Part shown: positions 28,837 through 36,569 of the stretch, in pieces
Layout of the letters: every line of letters begins with the position of its first letter
Position numbering within the stretch: the stretch's first letter is position 1
Assembly: GCA_001767435.1 (NCBI GenBank)
Contig: MEKT01000153.1
Coordinates: 18,976-82,975 of the forward strand
DNA from: Acidobacteria bacterium RIFCSPLOWO2_02_FULL_65_29
GTDB lineage: Bacteria; Acidobacteriota; Vicinamibacteria; Vicinamibacterales; CAVVIG01
Length of the DNA: 64,000 nucleotides
Direction: 5' to 3'
Notes under the pieces: model-generated
Told to the model about the DNA's origin: nothing
The model's database searches: none
Seen by the model: the letters and a program-made list of their open reading frames with translations, nothing else
Made by a program: the position numbers and the translations under genes

Positions 28837-28998
28837 AGCAGCCCGTGGTGCAAGTCCATCGTCGCACCGAGAGCGGCGATGCGCCCGGCCGGCAAGGCGC
28901 GACGACCGAGAATATCGGGAATATTTGAGGGAGAAGCAACGCCGCCGGGCGGGATGCAGCGCCGCTCGAATGCAGATGGAGTTGCACCACGGGCTGCT
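28837..28998. repeat. 162-bp imperfect palindrome containing repeat core copy B
   Basis: The left end AGCAGCCCGTGGTGCAAGTCCATC matches the reverse complement of the right end (GATGGAGTTGCACCACGGGCTGCT) with one mismatch, and the centre AATAT-CGGGA-ATATT is itself palindromic. The left half carries the ~72-bp core shared with 19773-19844 and 29178-29250 (CGTCGCACCGAGA...GCCGGCAAGGCGCGACGACCG). It lies just before the tonB start at 29010 and is likely a REP- or MITE-like structured element. Confidence 0.88.
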
Positions 28999-29009
28999 AG
29001 GAACCGGCT

Positions 29010-30146
29010 ATGCGTTCGATTATTGCACCCGAGGTCTACTCACCGGCCGAGATCGCGCAGGCGGCCGGCGTGCCCATTGAGCGGGTCGTCGCCGCGCTCG
29101 GCCGTTCGTGTGCCTTCGTGGCACATGAGAAAGCCGTGCGGCTCGGTCGGGCCCTTTCGACGCCAGTAGTGTCCGGCCGCAGCCCGTGGTGCAACGCCAT
29201 CGTCGCACCGAGAACGGCGAGGCGCCCGGCCGGCAAGGCGCGACGACCGAGTGTTAGCCGGACCTCAGAGCGGGAGCTCTTTTCCGTTGTCGCTGGACAC
29301 TCCCCCGTCGCGCGCAGCCGAAGCGTCTCGGTGGCCCTTTCGAGCGCCGTGCATGCGGGGCTCGTGCTGACGGCCGCACTCCTCACCTCGCTCACCCTCG
29401 CGCCCACGGCAACAGCGCTCCGCATCGACGAACCGCCGTATGAACCGATGCGTCTCGTCTTTCTGGCCGAGCCCGGACCCGCCGGCGGCGGGGGCGGGGG
29501 AGGACAACTGCAGCCGGCCCCAGCCGCGAAAGCGCTCCGTCAGGGCCGCGCGAGGAACAGCAGTCCCGTCCCGGTGCGCCGCCCGCCACGGCGGATCGCG
29601 CCGATGGTAAGACCGCCCGAGCCCGAGCTGCCGCCACAACCGCTCCGGTCGGAGCCGCTGCCAGTCCTCGTGGCGCCCATCGTGTCGGCGCCGGCGGACT
29701 CGCGCGATCGAATCGGCGTGCTCGAGAACACGCTGACTGAAATGGACCGCCACGGCCCAGGGGAAGGCGGTGGCGCGGGAACGGGAGTAGGGACCGGTCT
29801 CGGGTCGGGGAGCGGACCGGGGGTCGGACCGGGATCGGACGGCGGGACGGGCGGTGGGCCGTTTCGCCCAGGGTCCGGCATCGAGGCACCACGCCTGCTG
29901 CGCGAAGTGAAGGCGGATTATGCGGAGGACGCCCGTCGCCGCGGGCTCGAGGGCGAAGTCGTCCTCGAGATCGTCGTCACGCGCTCGGGCGCCGTCGGCG
30001 ACGTCCGATTTCTGCGGCGGCTCGGGGCCGGTCTCGACGAGCGCGCGGCGGAGGCCGTGCGCCAATGGCGGTTCGCACCGGCGACACGGAAGGGATTGCC
30101 GGTCGATGTGATCGTCGAAGTGGGCGTCGAATTTCGAATCCGGTAG
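29010..30146 (+). CDS. TonB-family energy transducer with HTH-like N-terminus
   Basis: A 378-residue protein. The N-terminus EVYSPAEIAQAAGVPIERVVAALG looks like a MerR-type helix-turn-helix, followed by a stretch encoded by repeat core copy C (SPWCNAIVAPRTARRPAGKARRP, residues ~57-79). A membrane helix follows (SVALSSAVHAGLVLTAALLTSLTLA), a proline-rich span and a glycine-rich linker, and the TonB C-terminal domain (IEAPRLLREVKADYAEDARRRGLEGEVVLEIVVTRSGAVGDVRFLRRLGAGLDERAAEAVRQWRFAPATRKGLPVDV). TonB carries energy from ExbBD to outer-membrane receptors. No exbB, exbD or receptor gene is near. An alternative start just before the membrane helix would omit the HTH and repeat parts. Confidence 0.82.
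   Translation: MRSIIAPEVYSPAEIAQAAGVPIERVVAALGRSCAFVAHEKAVRLGRALSTPVVSGRSPWCNAIVAPRTARRPAGKARRPSVSRTSERELFSVVAGHSPVARSRSVSVALSSAVHAGLVLTAALLTSLTLAPTATALRIDEPPYEPMRLVFLAEPGPAGGGGGGGQLQPAPAAKALRQGRARNSSPVPVRRPPRRIAPMVRPPEPELPPQPLRSEPLPVLVAPIVSAPADSRDRIGVLENTLTEMDRHGPGEGGGAGTGVGTGLGSGSGPGVGPGSDGGTGGGPFRPGSGIEAPRLLREVKADYAEDARRRGLEGEVVLEIVVTRSGAVGDVRFLRRLGAGLDERAAEAVRQWRFAPATRKGLPVDVIVEVGVEFRIR
29178..29250. repeat. Repeat core copy C, inside the tonB reading frame
   Basis: GCAGCCCGTGGTGCAACGCCATCGTCGCACC... to CGACGACCGA matches copies A and B closely. It is flanked by GTCCGGC and GCCGGAC, an inverted pair different from the arms of copy A. The copy is in frame with tonB and carries no stop codon. 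Confidence 0.9.
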
Positions 30147-30157
30147 CCAGGTTTGCC

Positions 30158-30967
30158 ATGGACATGACCCTTGCACTGATCACACTCCTGTCGCTCGTCG
30201 TCGCCACCGTCATGAGCCTCGTCTCCTGGCGTCTCATCCGCGACGAACGCGCCCGCTCGGTCGCGCGCGTCTCCGCGCTCGCCGCCACGATCCAGGACGC
30301 GCAGGTACTCCACGATCTGCCGCTCAAAGCCCTAGCAGCCCACGCTGCGCTGGCGCCGGCCGATTCCCGGGCACCAGCGTCTCGAGTCCCGAGTCCCGAG
30401 TCCCAAGTCCCGAGCCCCGAGTCCCTGGAGCACGAGATGTTCGCCTCGGCACAGGCGGCGTCTGGACGATCGCGCCTTGCTCTCGCCGCGACGATCCTGC
30501 TCCTGGTGGGAACGGTGGGCTCAATGGCCGTAGTCCTCGGCGTGCTCGGACACTCCGGACAATCGGTCGCCGACGGCCGGGCGCCGGTCGTGGGCGAACA
30601 AGACGGGAAGACGCGGGCGCCCATCTTGCCAGCGGTCCCGCTCGAACTAGTGGCCCTCGGGCACGTGCGCGACGCCGACGGCCTCGTGGTCCGGGGCGTC
30701 CTGCGGAATCCTTCGACCGGATCCGAGCTCGACGCGCTGACCGCTGTCGTGCTGCTCTTCAACCGCGACGGCGGGCTCGTCACGAGCGGACGCGCGGCGG
30801 TCGAGGCCGCGACGCTCGAGCCGGGCGGCGAGACGACGTTTGTGGTCACGGTGTCGGGCGCAGGCGACGTCGAGCGGTATCGCGTAAGCTTTCGAAGCGT
30901 GGATCGGGTGGTGCCGCACGTGGACCAGCGGGAAGTCAGAAGTCAGAAGTCAGAAGTTAGAAGTTAG
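30158..30967 (+). CDS. Membrane protein of unknown function, 269 residues
   Basis: I do not recognise the family. Two membrane helices are visible: MDMTLALITLLSLVVATVMSLVSW at the start and LALAATILLLVGTVGSMAVVLGVLG near residue 115. The C-terminal ~110 residues (LVALGHVRDADGLVVRGVLRNPSTGSELDALTAVVLLFNRDGGLVTSGRAAVE) resemble a FxLYD-type or immunoglobulin-like extracytoplasmic domain. A 42-bp heptamer array (30383-30424) encodes SRVPSPESQVPSPES between the helices without breaking the frame, and the last residues plus the stop come from another array. It lies 11 bp after tonB and 29 bp before the VWA gene, probably in one operon. Confidence 0.7.
   Translation: MDMTLALITLLSLVVATVMSLVSWRLIRDERARSVARVSALAATIQDAQVLHDLPLKALAAHAALAPADSRAPASRVPSPESQVPSPESLEHEMFASAQAASGRSRLALAATILLLVGTVGSMAVVLGVLGHSGQSVADGRAPVVGEQDGKTRAPILPAVPLELVALGHVRDADGLVVRGVLRNPSTGSELDALTAVVLLFNRDGGLVTSGRAAVEAATLEPGGETTFVVTVSGAGDVERYRVSFRSVDRVVPHVDQREVRSQKSEVRS
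30383..30424. repeat. In-frame CGAGTCC heptamer array inside a coding region
   Basis: Six 7-bp units: CGAGTCC three times, CAAGTCC, CGAGCCC, CGAGTCC. The total of 42 bp is a multiple of 21, so the frame is kept. Confidence 0.93.
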
Positions 30968-30996
30968 AATCAAGTTGAAAGTTAGTTTTAGAAGTC
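30934..30996. repeat. AGTYAGA heptamer array ending at the VWA gene start
   Basis: AGTCAGA three times and AGTTAGA twice (30934-30968), then decayed units up to AGAAGTC directly before the ATG at 30997. The TAG stop of the upstream gene lies in the fifth unit. The array therefore fills the gap from stop codon to start codon. Confidence 0.93.
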
Positions 30997-32070
30997 ATGG
31001 CGAAGACCGTTCGTACGGCATCGGCTCTTGTCGCCCTTCTCGCGGCGGCGCTCGCGACGCCTCGTGCCCAGCAGCCGCCTGTCCGTCCTGACGAATCGTT
31101 CCGGTTCAAGAGCGGCGTCGAGCTGATAAACGTCACCGCGACGGTCGCCGACGCGAGCGGGCGCTTCGTCTCGGGCCTGCGCCAGGAAGACTTCCTCGTC
31201 TACGAGGACGGCCAGCGGCAAACCGTCACTCACTTCAGCGCCGAGCGTGTGCCGGTCAGCCTCGGCATCGTGCTCGACACGAGCGGCAGCATGGACGGCG
31301 AGAAGATCGATGCCGCGCGGGCCGCGCTGGACCGTTTTCTGTACGAGCTTCTGGATCGAGACGACGAGATCTTCCTGTATCGATTCAGCGATACGCCGGT
31401 GCTCCTCCAGGGCTGGACGAGCGACCGTCAGCAGCTGGCTCGAGCGCTTGGTCGCGTCAATCCCACCGGCGGCACGGCGATGTACGACGCGGTCGCCGAA
31501 GCCGTTCCGCTCGCCCAATCGGGCCGGAACCGCAAGAAGGCCGTCGTCCTCATCTCCGACGGCAACGACACGTCGAGCCAGTCATCGCTGGCGGAGCTGA
31601 AGCAGCTGATTCGCGAGAGCGAGGTGCTCGTCTATGCGATTGGCATCGACGGTGAAGACGAGCCCGCGTTCGTGCGGCCGCCGCAGCCAGGTTCGTTTCC
31701 CCCGCCGCGGCAGCCGCCACGCTTGCCCATTCCGCGGCCGTTTCCGCCTGTCGGCCGGCCGCCTGGCACCCGGCCCCCCGGCCTGCAGGCCGCGCAGCGG
31801 CCGGGACGCGTCCGACGCGCACCGAGCGAGCGGGTGAATGTCGTCGCGCTGCGCGATCTCACCGACGACAGCGGCGGTCGAACCGAGATCGTCCGCGGGC
31901 CGAGGGATCTGGGTCCGGCGACCACCAACATCGCAGCTGAGTTGAGCCAGCAGTACTACCTCGGGTACCCGGCCACGGGGAAGAAGGACGGGCGCTGGCA
32001 CTCGATCCGCGTCGAAGCGAAGAACCCCGCCTATCGCGTCCGCGCGCGCCGCGGCTACATCGCGAACTGA
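30997..32070 (+). CDS. VWA-domain protein of the acidobacterial VWFA-related family, secreted
   Basis: A 357-residue exported protein. A signal segment (TASALVALLAAALATPRAQ) is followed by the acidobacterial prefix domain FRFKSGVELINVTATVADASGRFVSGLRQEDFLVYEDGQRQTVTHFS, then a von Willebrand factor A domain with a complete MIDAS: DTSGS at residues 94-98, the threonine in NPTGGTAMYD and the aspartate in LISDGNDT. A ~50-residue proline/arginine-rich insert splits the C-terminal part of the domain, and the protein ends SQQYYLGYPATGKKDGRWHSIRVEAKNPAYRVRARRGYIAN, typical of this family. A divalent-metal adhesion role is inferred; the partner is unknown. Confidence 0.9.
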   Translation: MAKTVRTASALVALLAAALATPRAQQPPVRPDESFRFKSGVELINVTATVADASGRFVSGLRQEDFLVYEDGQRQTVTHFSAERVPVSLGIVLDTSGSMDGEKIDAARAALDRFLYELLDRDDEIFLYRFSDTPVLLQGWTSDRQQLARALGRVNPTGGTAMYDAVAEAVPLAQSGRNRKKAVVLISDGNDTSSQSSLAELKQLIRESEVLVYAIGIDGEDEPAFVRPPQPGSFPPPRQPPRLPIPRPFPPVGRPPGTRPPGLQAAQRPGRVRRAPSERVNVVALRDLTDDSGGRTEIVRGPRDLGPATTNIAAELSQQYYLGYPATGKKDGRWHSIRVEAKNPAYRVRARRGYIAN

Positions 32071-32281
32071 CGTACACCCATCGGCTGCCTGCGAAAGGCT
32101 CCTACCTCGCCACACACCATCGACAAGACCTCGGCCCTGCTCGAAGCGGACGATGTGGGCCGCTTCGCACACCGTGAATAGTTGATGCAGCTGCCTGAAC
32201 GGCGAACGTCGAGCTCGAGAGCGTCGCACGGCGAACATGGAACATAGAACGCCCGGACCGCGAAGCCAGTAAGATACCGCC

Positions 32282-33028
32282 GTGAATCTCCTCGCGGCCG
32301 CGCTCGGGCTGAGCCTTCTGGGCAGCATCGGCGGCGTGCTGGTCGCGTCCTCTCTTCTGCTTTTCACTGATCGCATCAGGACCCGGCTCGTCCCCTGGCT
32401 CGTGAGCTACGCCGTGGGCGCGTTGCTCGCCGTGGCGCTGTTGCTCCTGCTGCCAGAGGCGCTCGAATCGCTGCCGGCGCCAACCGTCTTCGCGACGCTC
32501 CTCGGCGGCATCATCGCGTTCTTCCTGCTGGAAAAGCTCGTCCTTCTCCGTCACGATCACACCGACCATTTCGACGGCCACTCCGCCACGGCAACGCTCG
32601 TGATCGTCGGCGACGCGTTCCACAACTTCATCGACGGCGCCACCGTCTGCACCGCGCTCCTCAGCTCGGTCCCGCTCGGCATCAACACCGCCATTGCCGT
32701 GGCCGCGCATGAGATTCCGCAGGAGGTCGGCGACGTCGCCATTCTCCTTGCGGCCGGCTACAGCCGGAGCCGCGCGCTCATGTTGAACGTCGTCTCGGGA
32801 CTGTCGGGCATCGCGGGAGCCATCGTCGCGTTCGTCGCGGTGGGGCTGGTGCCGGCGGCCAGGCCGTTCGTGCTGGCGTTTTCGTCGGCGAGCCTGCTGT
32901 ACATCGCGATGTCCGATCTCATTCCCGATCTGCACCGTGGCCAGACGGACAGAAGCGCCGTCCGGCAGGTGCTGCTCATGGCCGCGGGCATCGCGACTGT
33001 GATGTTCTTCGAACAACTTGCGCGATAA
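32282..33028 (+). CDS. ZIP-family metal transporter
   Basis: A 248-residue inner-membrane protein with eight hydrophobic helices, importing zinc or related divalent ions. The family's paired metal-binding helices are intact: TLVIVGDAFHNFIDGATV (helix IV) and NTAIAVAAHEIPQEVGDVAILL (helix V), with a histidine-rich cytoplasmic loop HDHTDHFDGHS between helices III and IV. Translation starts at GTG. The stop is 16 bp before the MbfA-type iron exporter, so the two metal genes probably share a transcript. Upstream 32071-32281 holds no gene; I see no metal-responsive operator that I can name. Confidence 0.9.
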   Translation: MNLLAAALGLSLLGSIGGVLVASSLLLFTDRIRTRLVPWLVSYAVGALLAVALLLLLPEALESLPAPTVFATLLGGIIAFFLLEKLVLLRHDHTDHFDGHSATATLVIVGDAFHNFIDGATVCTALLSSVPLGINTAIAVAAHEIPQEVGDVAILLAAGYSRSRALMLNVVSGLSGIAGAIVAFVAVGLVPAARPFVLAFSSASLLYIAMSDLIPDLHRGQTDRSAVRQVLLMAAGIATVMFFEQLAR

Positions 33029-33044
33029 CAGCAGCGACCACGCA

Positions 33045-34181
33045 ATGGACACGATCAACCTTGCCACTGTCGAGCACATGTGGCGTCGCGAAGTGGAGGC
33101 AGCCAGCACCTACGCCCACCTCGCGGAGCGCGAAAGCGATCCGAAGCGGAAGGAGATCCTGCTGCGTCTGGCCGCGCAGGAGGAGAACCACGCGGCACGA
33201 TGGGCCGAGCGCATCGCGGCGAATACCGGCAAGGTGCCCGATCGCAAGGCCGTCGAGAAGGGCCTGACGTGGTTTCAGCGAATCTCCGATCAGAGCGTTG
33301 TGCTCCATCGCCTCGAGCAGGAAGAAAACAGGGCCGAGGCTGAGTACGACCAGCTGATGGCGCGCCTCGTCGATCCGGCCGACCGAAAGATCGCCGAAGA
33401 CGCAAAGTTCGATGAGCGGGATCACGCGGTCGTGCTGCGGACGCTCGCGGGTGGCGCGATGCCCACGCCGCGCTCGACCCTCGATTCAATTCTTCACCGT
33501 GAGCGCTGGCACGTCCGCGGCACCGGCTGGATCGGCGATGCCATCTACGGCGTCAACGACGGGCTCGGCGCCGTCTTCGGCATCGTCTCGGGCATGGCGG
33601 GCTACACCGGCGGCAGCGAGGTCGTGCTTGCGGCGGGCCTCGCAGGCACGATGGCCAGCGCGCTGTCGATGGGCGCCGGGGCGTACCTGGCGTCGAAGTC
33701 CGAGCGCGAGGTGTACGAGTCGGAAGTCTCGCGCGAGCGCGCCGAGATCGAGGAAGACCCGCACGAGGAGCTCCTCGAGCTCGAGCTCTTCTATCAGCTG
33801 AAGGGGTTCTCCGCGGACGAAGCGCGGTCGATGGCGGAGCGGATTCAGAAGGAACCAAAACAGTTTCTCCGAACGCTCGTGCACGAAGAGCTCGGCTTGT
33901 CGGAAGAAAACTTTCCCAACCCGTGGCGCTCGACCGTGTCCGCCGGCGTGTCGACGGCCATCGGCGGGTTCATCCCGATTATTCCCTTCTTCTTCACCGT
34001 CGGCATGCCGGCCGTCATCGCGTCGTTCATCATCAGTACGCTCGCGCACTTCGCCGTGGGCGCTTCAAAAGCCTTGATCACCACCCGCTCCTGGTGGGCC
34101 AGCGGCACCGAGATGACCGTCGTCGGCATCATCGAAGCGGCCATCACCTACGGCCTGGGACTCGCGTTCGCGCGCATTTGA
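33045..34181 (+). CDS. mbfA: MbfA-type membrane ferritin / VIT-family iron exporter
   Basis: A 378-residue fusion of an N-terminal ferritin-like (erythrin) domain and a C-terminal VIT1/CCC1 transporter. Iron-ligand residues appear as EVEAASTYAHLAERE, AAQEENHAARWAE, RLEQEENRAEAEYD and DERDHAVVLR. The membrane part begins HVRGTGWIGDAIYGVNDGLGAVFGIVSGMAG and ends with TEMTVVGIIEAAITYGLGLAFARI. In alpha-proteobacteria MbfA exports iron and protects against peroxide; function here is by homology. The ATG at 33045 is preferred over the TTG at 33018, which overlaps the ZIP gene. Pairing with ZIP suggests joint metal homeostasis. Confidence 0.9.
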   Translation: MDTINLATVEHMWRREVEAASTYAHLAERESDPKRKEILLRLAAQEENHAARWAERIAANTGKVPDRKAVEKGLTWFQRISDQSVVLHRLEQEENRAEAEYDQLMARLVDPADRKIAEDAKFDERDHAVVLRTLAGGAMPTPRSTLDSILHRERWHVRGTGWIGDAIYGVNDGLGAVFGIVSGMAGYTGGSEVVLAAGLAGTMASALSMGAGAYLASKSEREVYESEVSRERAEIEEDPHEELLELELFYQLKGFSADEARSMAERIQKEPKQFLRTLVHEELGLSEENFPNPWRSTVSAGVSTAIGGFIPIIPFFFTVGMPAVIASFIISTLAHFAVGASKALITTRSWWASGTEMTVVGIIEAAITYGLGLAFARI

Positions 34182-34281
34182 ACCCCGCGCCGCCAGTCAT
34201 GTCCTTACGAGTGGACACTCTTTGAATGGGCTGACTTCGATGTAAGTATCTTGAAATCAGTATGTTAATCAGTGGCAGTAT

Positions 34282-34298
34282 TTGGTACCGCGCTTGCG
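34282..34298 (+). promoter_or_regulatory. Sigma-54-type promoter upstream of the BON gene
   Basis: TTGGTACCGCGCTTGCG fits the -24/-12 consensus (TGGYAY-N5-TTGC) with exactly 10 bp between GG and GC. It ends 36 bases before the ATG. An upstream dyad TGACTTC-N14-GAAATCA (34229-34256) could bind an activator. Needs experimental proof. Confidence 0.55.
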
Positions 34299-34334
34299 AT
34301 TGACTCCCTGCGAACCAGCTTTCGGAGGTGAGAA

Positions 34335-34886
34335 ATGGCCAAGACACTCGAGACCCTGCTGCCAATGGCGGCCATCTTGTTCCTTGCGGCCGGCGCGGCT
34401 CAGGCACAAGAACGCAAGGACCTGCAGATTGCCAACGACATCGTCTCTTCGGTGAACCGCTACGCGAACTTCACGATCTTCGACGATGTGAACATCGACG
34501 TCCGGGACGGCGTGGTCACTTTAGACGGCAAAGTGACGATGCCGTACAAGCGAGACGACATCGCCAAGCGGGTCGCGAAGATCGACGGCGTGAAGACCGT
34601 GCAGAACCGGATCGACACACTGCCGGTGTCGCAGTTCGACGACCAGCTGCGCTACCAAATTGCGCGGTCGATCTACGGCAACTCGAACTTCTGGAACTAC
34701 GCGATCATGCCCAACCCGCCGATCCACATCATCGTGGAGCACGGCCGGGTGACGCTGACCGGCGTCGTCCAGAGTCACCTGGATCGGATGCTGGCGCGGT
34801 CTCTGGCCACGAACTTCCTGTCCTTTTCAGTCACCAACCACCTGAAGACCGACGCCGAGGTCCGCGAGGCGATTGAAAAGTCCTAA
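34335..34886 (+). CDS. Exported protein with two BON domains
   Basis: A 183-residue periplasmic protein. After a signal peptide (PMAAILFLAAGAAQAQ) two BON domains follow: LQIANDIVSSVNRYANFTIFDDVNIDVRDGVVTLDGKVTMPYKRDDIAKRVAKIDGVKTVQNRI and LRYQIARSIYGN...PPIHIIVEHGRVTLTGVVQSHLDRMLARSLATNF. BON domains bind phospholipid in OsmY- and DolP-type stress proteins. A strong ribosome site (GGAGGTGAG) precedes the ATG. The sigma-54-like promoter upstream suggests activator-controlled expression. The next gene starts 14 bp before its stop. Confidence 0.9.
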   Translation: MAKTLETLLPMAAILFLAAGAAQAQERKDLQIANDIVSSVNRYANFTIFDDVNIDVRDGVVTLDGKVTMPYKRDDIAKRVAKIDGVKTVQNRIDTLPVSQFDDQLRYQIARSIYGNSNFWNYAIMPNPPIHIIVEHGRVTLTGVVQSHLDRMLARSLATNFLSFSVTNHLKTDAEVREAIEKS

Positions 34887-35595
34887 CGAGCTCCGGGTCC
34901 CGCTCGCCGCCGGGGGCGCGGTCACCGCACTCGTCTACGAAGCCGGCAGGCCGGGGACAGACGGTCCCCGGCCATCGTCGGCGCTCGGCGCTCGACGCTC
35001 GGCACTCATCCTGGGGCACGGCGCCGGTTCCGGACAGCAGAGCAGCTTCATCGTCGGCTTCGCGCGAGCGCTGGCGGAGCTCGGGATCGATACCATCACG
35101 TTCAATTTTCTCTACACCGAACAGAATCGCCGTCTTCCCGATCGCCGGCCCGTTCTGGACTCCTGCTACCGGGCGGTCATCGACCTCGTCGGGCGCGAGG
35201 CCGCGAGCGCTGGACGATCGCTCTTCATCGGTGGGAAATCGATGGGCGGGCGGATCGCGACGCACGTGGCCGCGGCCGATCCGGCGCTGCCGATCGCCGG
35301 GCTCGTGCTGCTCGGCTACCCGCTCCATCCGCCGGGCCGACCGAGCGAGAGGCGCGACGCGCACTTGCCCGCCGTTCGGCGGCCGATGCTTTTCGTGCAA
35401 GGAAGCCGCGACACGTTTGGCACACCCGATGAACTACGGCCGGTACTGGCAGCCCTCGATCCCACGCCCACGCTCCACATCGTCGAGGGCGGGGACCACT
35501 CGTTCAAGGTGTCGAAGTCGGCCGATCAGGCGTACGTCTGCGCGAGCGTGCAGCAAGCGATTGCGGATTGGATCATCGGCCGCGTCGATGCGTGA
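34873..35595 (+). CDS. Alpha/beta hydrolase (KANL3/Tex30-like)
   Basis: A 240-residue cytoplasmic hydrolase. LILGHGAGSGQQSSFIVGFARALAELGIDTITFNFLYTEQ, the nucleophile elbow FIGGKSMGGRIATHVAA, the acid in LFVQGSRDTFGTPDEL and the histidine in VEGGDHSFKV mark the Tex30/KANL3-like family; the substrate is unknown. It starts at TTG 14 bp inside the BON gene, giving coupled translation. The N-terminal loop contains a hairpin (CCGGGGA...TCCCCGG) and four heptamers GCGCTCG at 34981-35008, encoding the atypical stretch SSALGARRSAL. Confidence 0.85.
   Translation: MKSPNELRVPLAAGGAVTALVYEAGRPGTDGPRPSSALGARRSALILGHGAGSGQQSSFIVGFARALAELGIDTITFNFLYTEQNRRLPDRRPVLDSCYRAVIDLVGREAASAGRSLFIGGKSMGGRIATHVAAADPALPIAGLVLLGYPLHPPGRPSERRDAHLPAVRRPMLFVQGSRDTFGTPDELRPVLAALDPTPTLHIVEGGDHSFKVSKSADQAYVCASVQQAIADWIIGRVDA
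34981..35008. repeat. GCGCTCG heptamers inside a hydrolase gene
   Basis: Four units: GCGCTCG, GCGCTCG, ACGCTCG, GCACTCA, immediately before the conserved LILGHGAG strand. Confidence 0.8.
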
Positions 35596-35649
35596 AGACT
35601 CAGCCCGCTCGCTCGGAAACCGCGAGCGCGCTGAGCCTTCCGCGATGAT

Positions 35650-36312
35650 TCAGACGCGGTGCGCGCCGGTTCGCTGGAGCAGTGCGGCCGCCTCGCGGTT
35701 CACGGCATCGTGCCACTCGTGTCCGCCGTCGAAGGCGACGGCACGCACATCGACACCCGCGTCGCGCAGCCGCGCCTGGTCCGCCGTCCACTTCGCAGCC
35801 GTATACCATTCGTCGCGCTCCCCTCTCGCCAGGAGCACGATGGGGATTCGCGCGAGCTCGCCGCGACCGATCTCGGGTGGGACGTCGCCGCCGACCGCGA
35901 TCACGCCGCCGACGCTGCGCGTTGAGCCACACGCGGCGCGGAACGCCATCGCGACACCCTGCGAGAATCCGGCAAAGACGAGGGGCGACTCCACCCTCGA
36001 CGCTGATGCGACCTCGTCGACGACGGCCGACACGAAGGCGACGTTGTCGGCAATGGCACACTCGCGGTCCTGCCGGGTCATCCAACTCGCGACGACCTCG
36101 TCGGTCCTGCTCCTGTAGAAACGGTGGAGACCCTGGATCGACACGAGGAGCCACGCGCCGGCGCCGGCAACCGATCGCAGTCGCTCGAGCTGGATGTCGG
36201 CGTTCTCCCCGTAGCCGTGGCACCCGATGAGCAATCCGGTCGGATCGGCGGCGGGCGCCTCCGTCAAGTATCGTCCGTGGGTCGAGACGGCGATGGTGTG
36301 TGCGGCGGCCAT
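35650..36312 (-). CDS. Phospholipase/carboxylesterase-type alpha/beta hydrolase
   Basis: A 220-residue cytoplasmic hydrolase of the YpfH/phospholipase-carboxylesterase family. GLLIGCHGYGENADIQLERLRSV holds the oxyanion loop, VFAGFSQGVAMAFRAA the serine nucleophile, LLARGERDEWYTAAKW the acid and AFDGGHEWHDAVNREA the histidine, so the triad is complete. No signal peptide. The natural ester substrate is unknown. It converges with the Tex30-like gene; its 5' side carries a TAGTCGA array and it is divergent from the PQQ dehydrogenase. Confidence 0.88.
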   Translation of the reverse strand: MAAAHTIAVSTHGRYLTEAPAADPTGLLIGCHGYGENADIQLERLRSVAGAGAWLLVSIQGLHRFYRSRTDEVVASWMTRQDRECAIADNVAFVSAVVDEVASASRVESPLVFAGFSQGVAMAFRAACGSTRSVGGVIAVGGDVPPEIGRGELARIPIVLLARGERDEWYTAAKWTADQARLRDAGVDVRAVAFDGGHEWHDAVNREAAALLQRTGAHRV

Positions 36313-36335
36313 GGCCTCAACGATAGCGCACGAGA

Positions 36336-36363
36336 TAGTCGATAGTCGTTAGTCGATAGTCGG
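36336..36363. repeat. TAGTCGA/TAGTCGT heptamer array
   Basis: Four units (TAGTCGA, TAGTCGT, TAGTCGA, TAGTCGG) in the gap between divergent hydrolase and PQQ dehydrogenase genes. The rest of the gap to 36556 contains no gene that I can support. Confidence 0.93.
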
Positions 36364-36569
36364 CCCGCTTGGCGCGGAAGGCCTTCAGCGGTGGTCATGT
36401 TTTTCGGCTTGAGCACCGTGGGCTGGCCTCGGACAGGACCCGCGCCGGTTGTGAAACGGGCTCCAGAGAATCATTGACCGTGTTGGTTCGGTCGTGTCCT
36501 CCGTGTAGCTTTCTTGGGCACGTTTACCGTCGATCGGTGGCAGACTTGTGCAACCGCGGGAGGATGGGA

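Noticed and set aside
28819-29169. 116-residue ORF over repeat copy B
   Set aside because: Consists of the repeat element and overlaps tonB in another frame; no ribosome site or conserved domain.
36537-36552. Sigma-54 promoter TGGCAGACTTGTGC before the PQQ dehydrogenase
   Set aside because: GG and GC are separated by 9 bp, not 10, and the -12 TTGC is absent.
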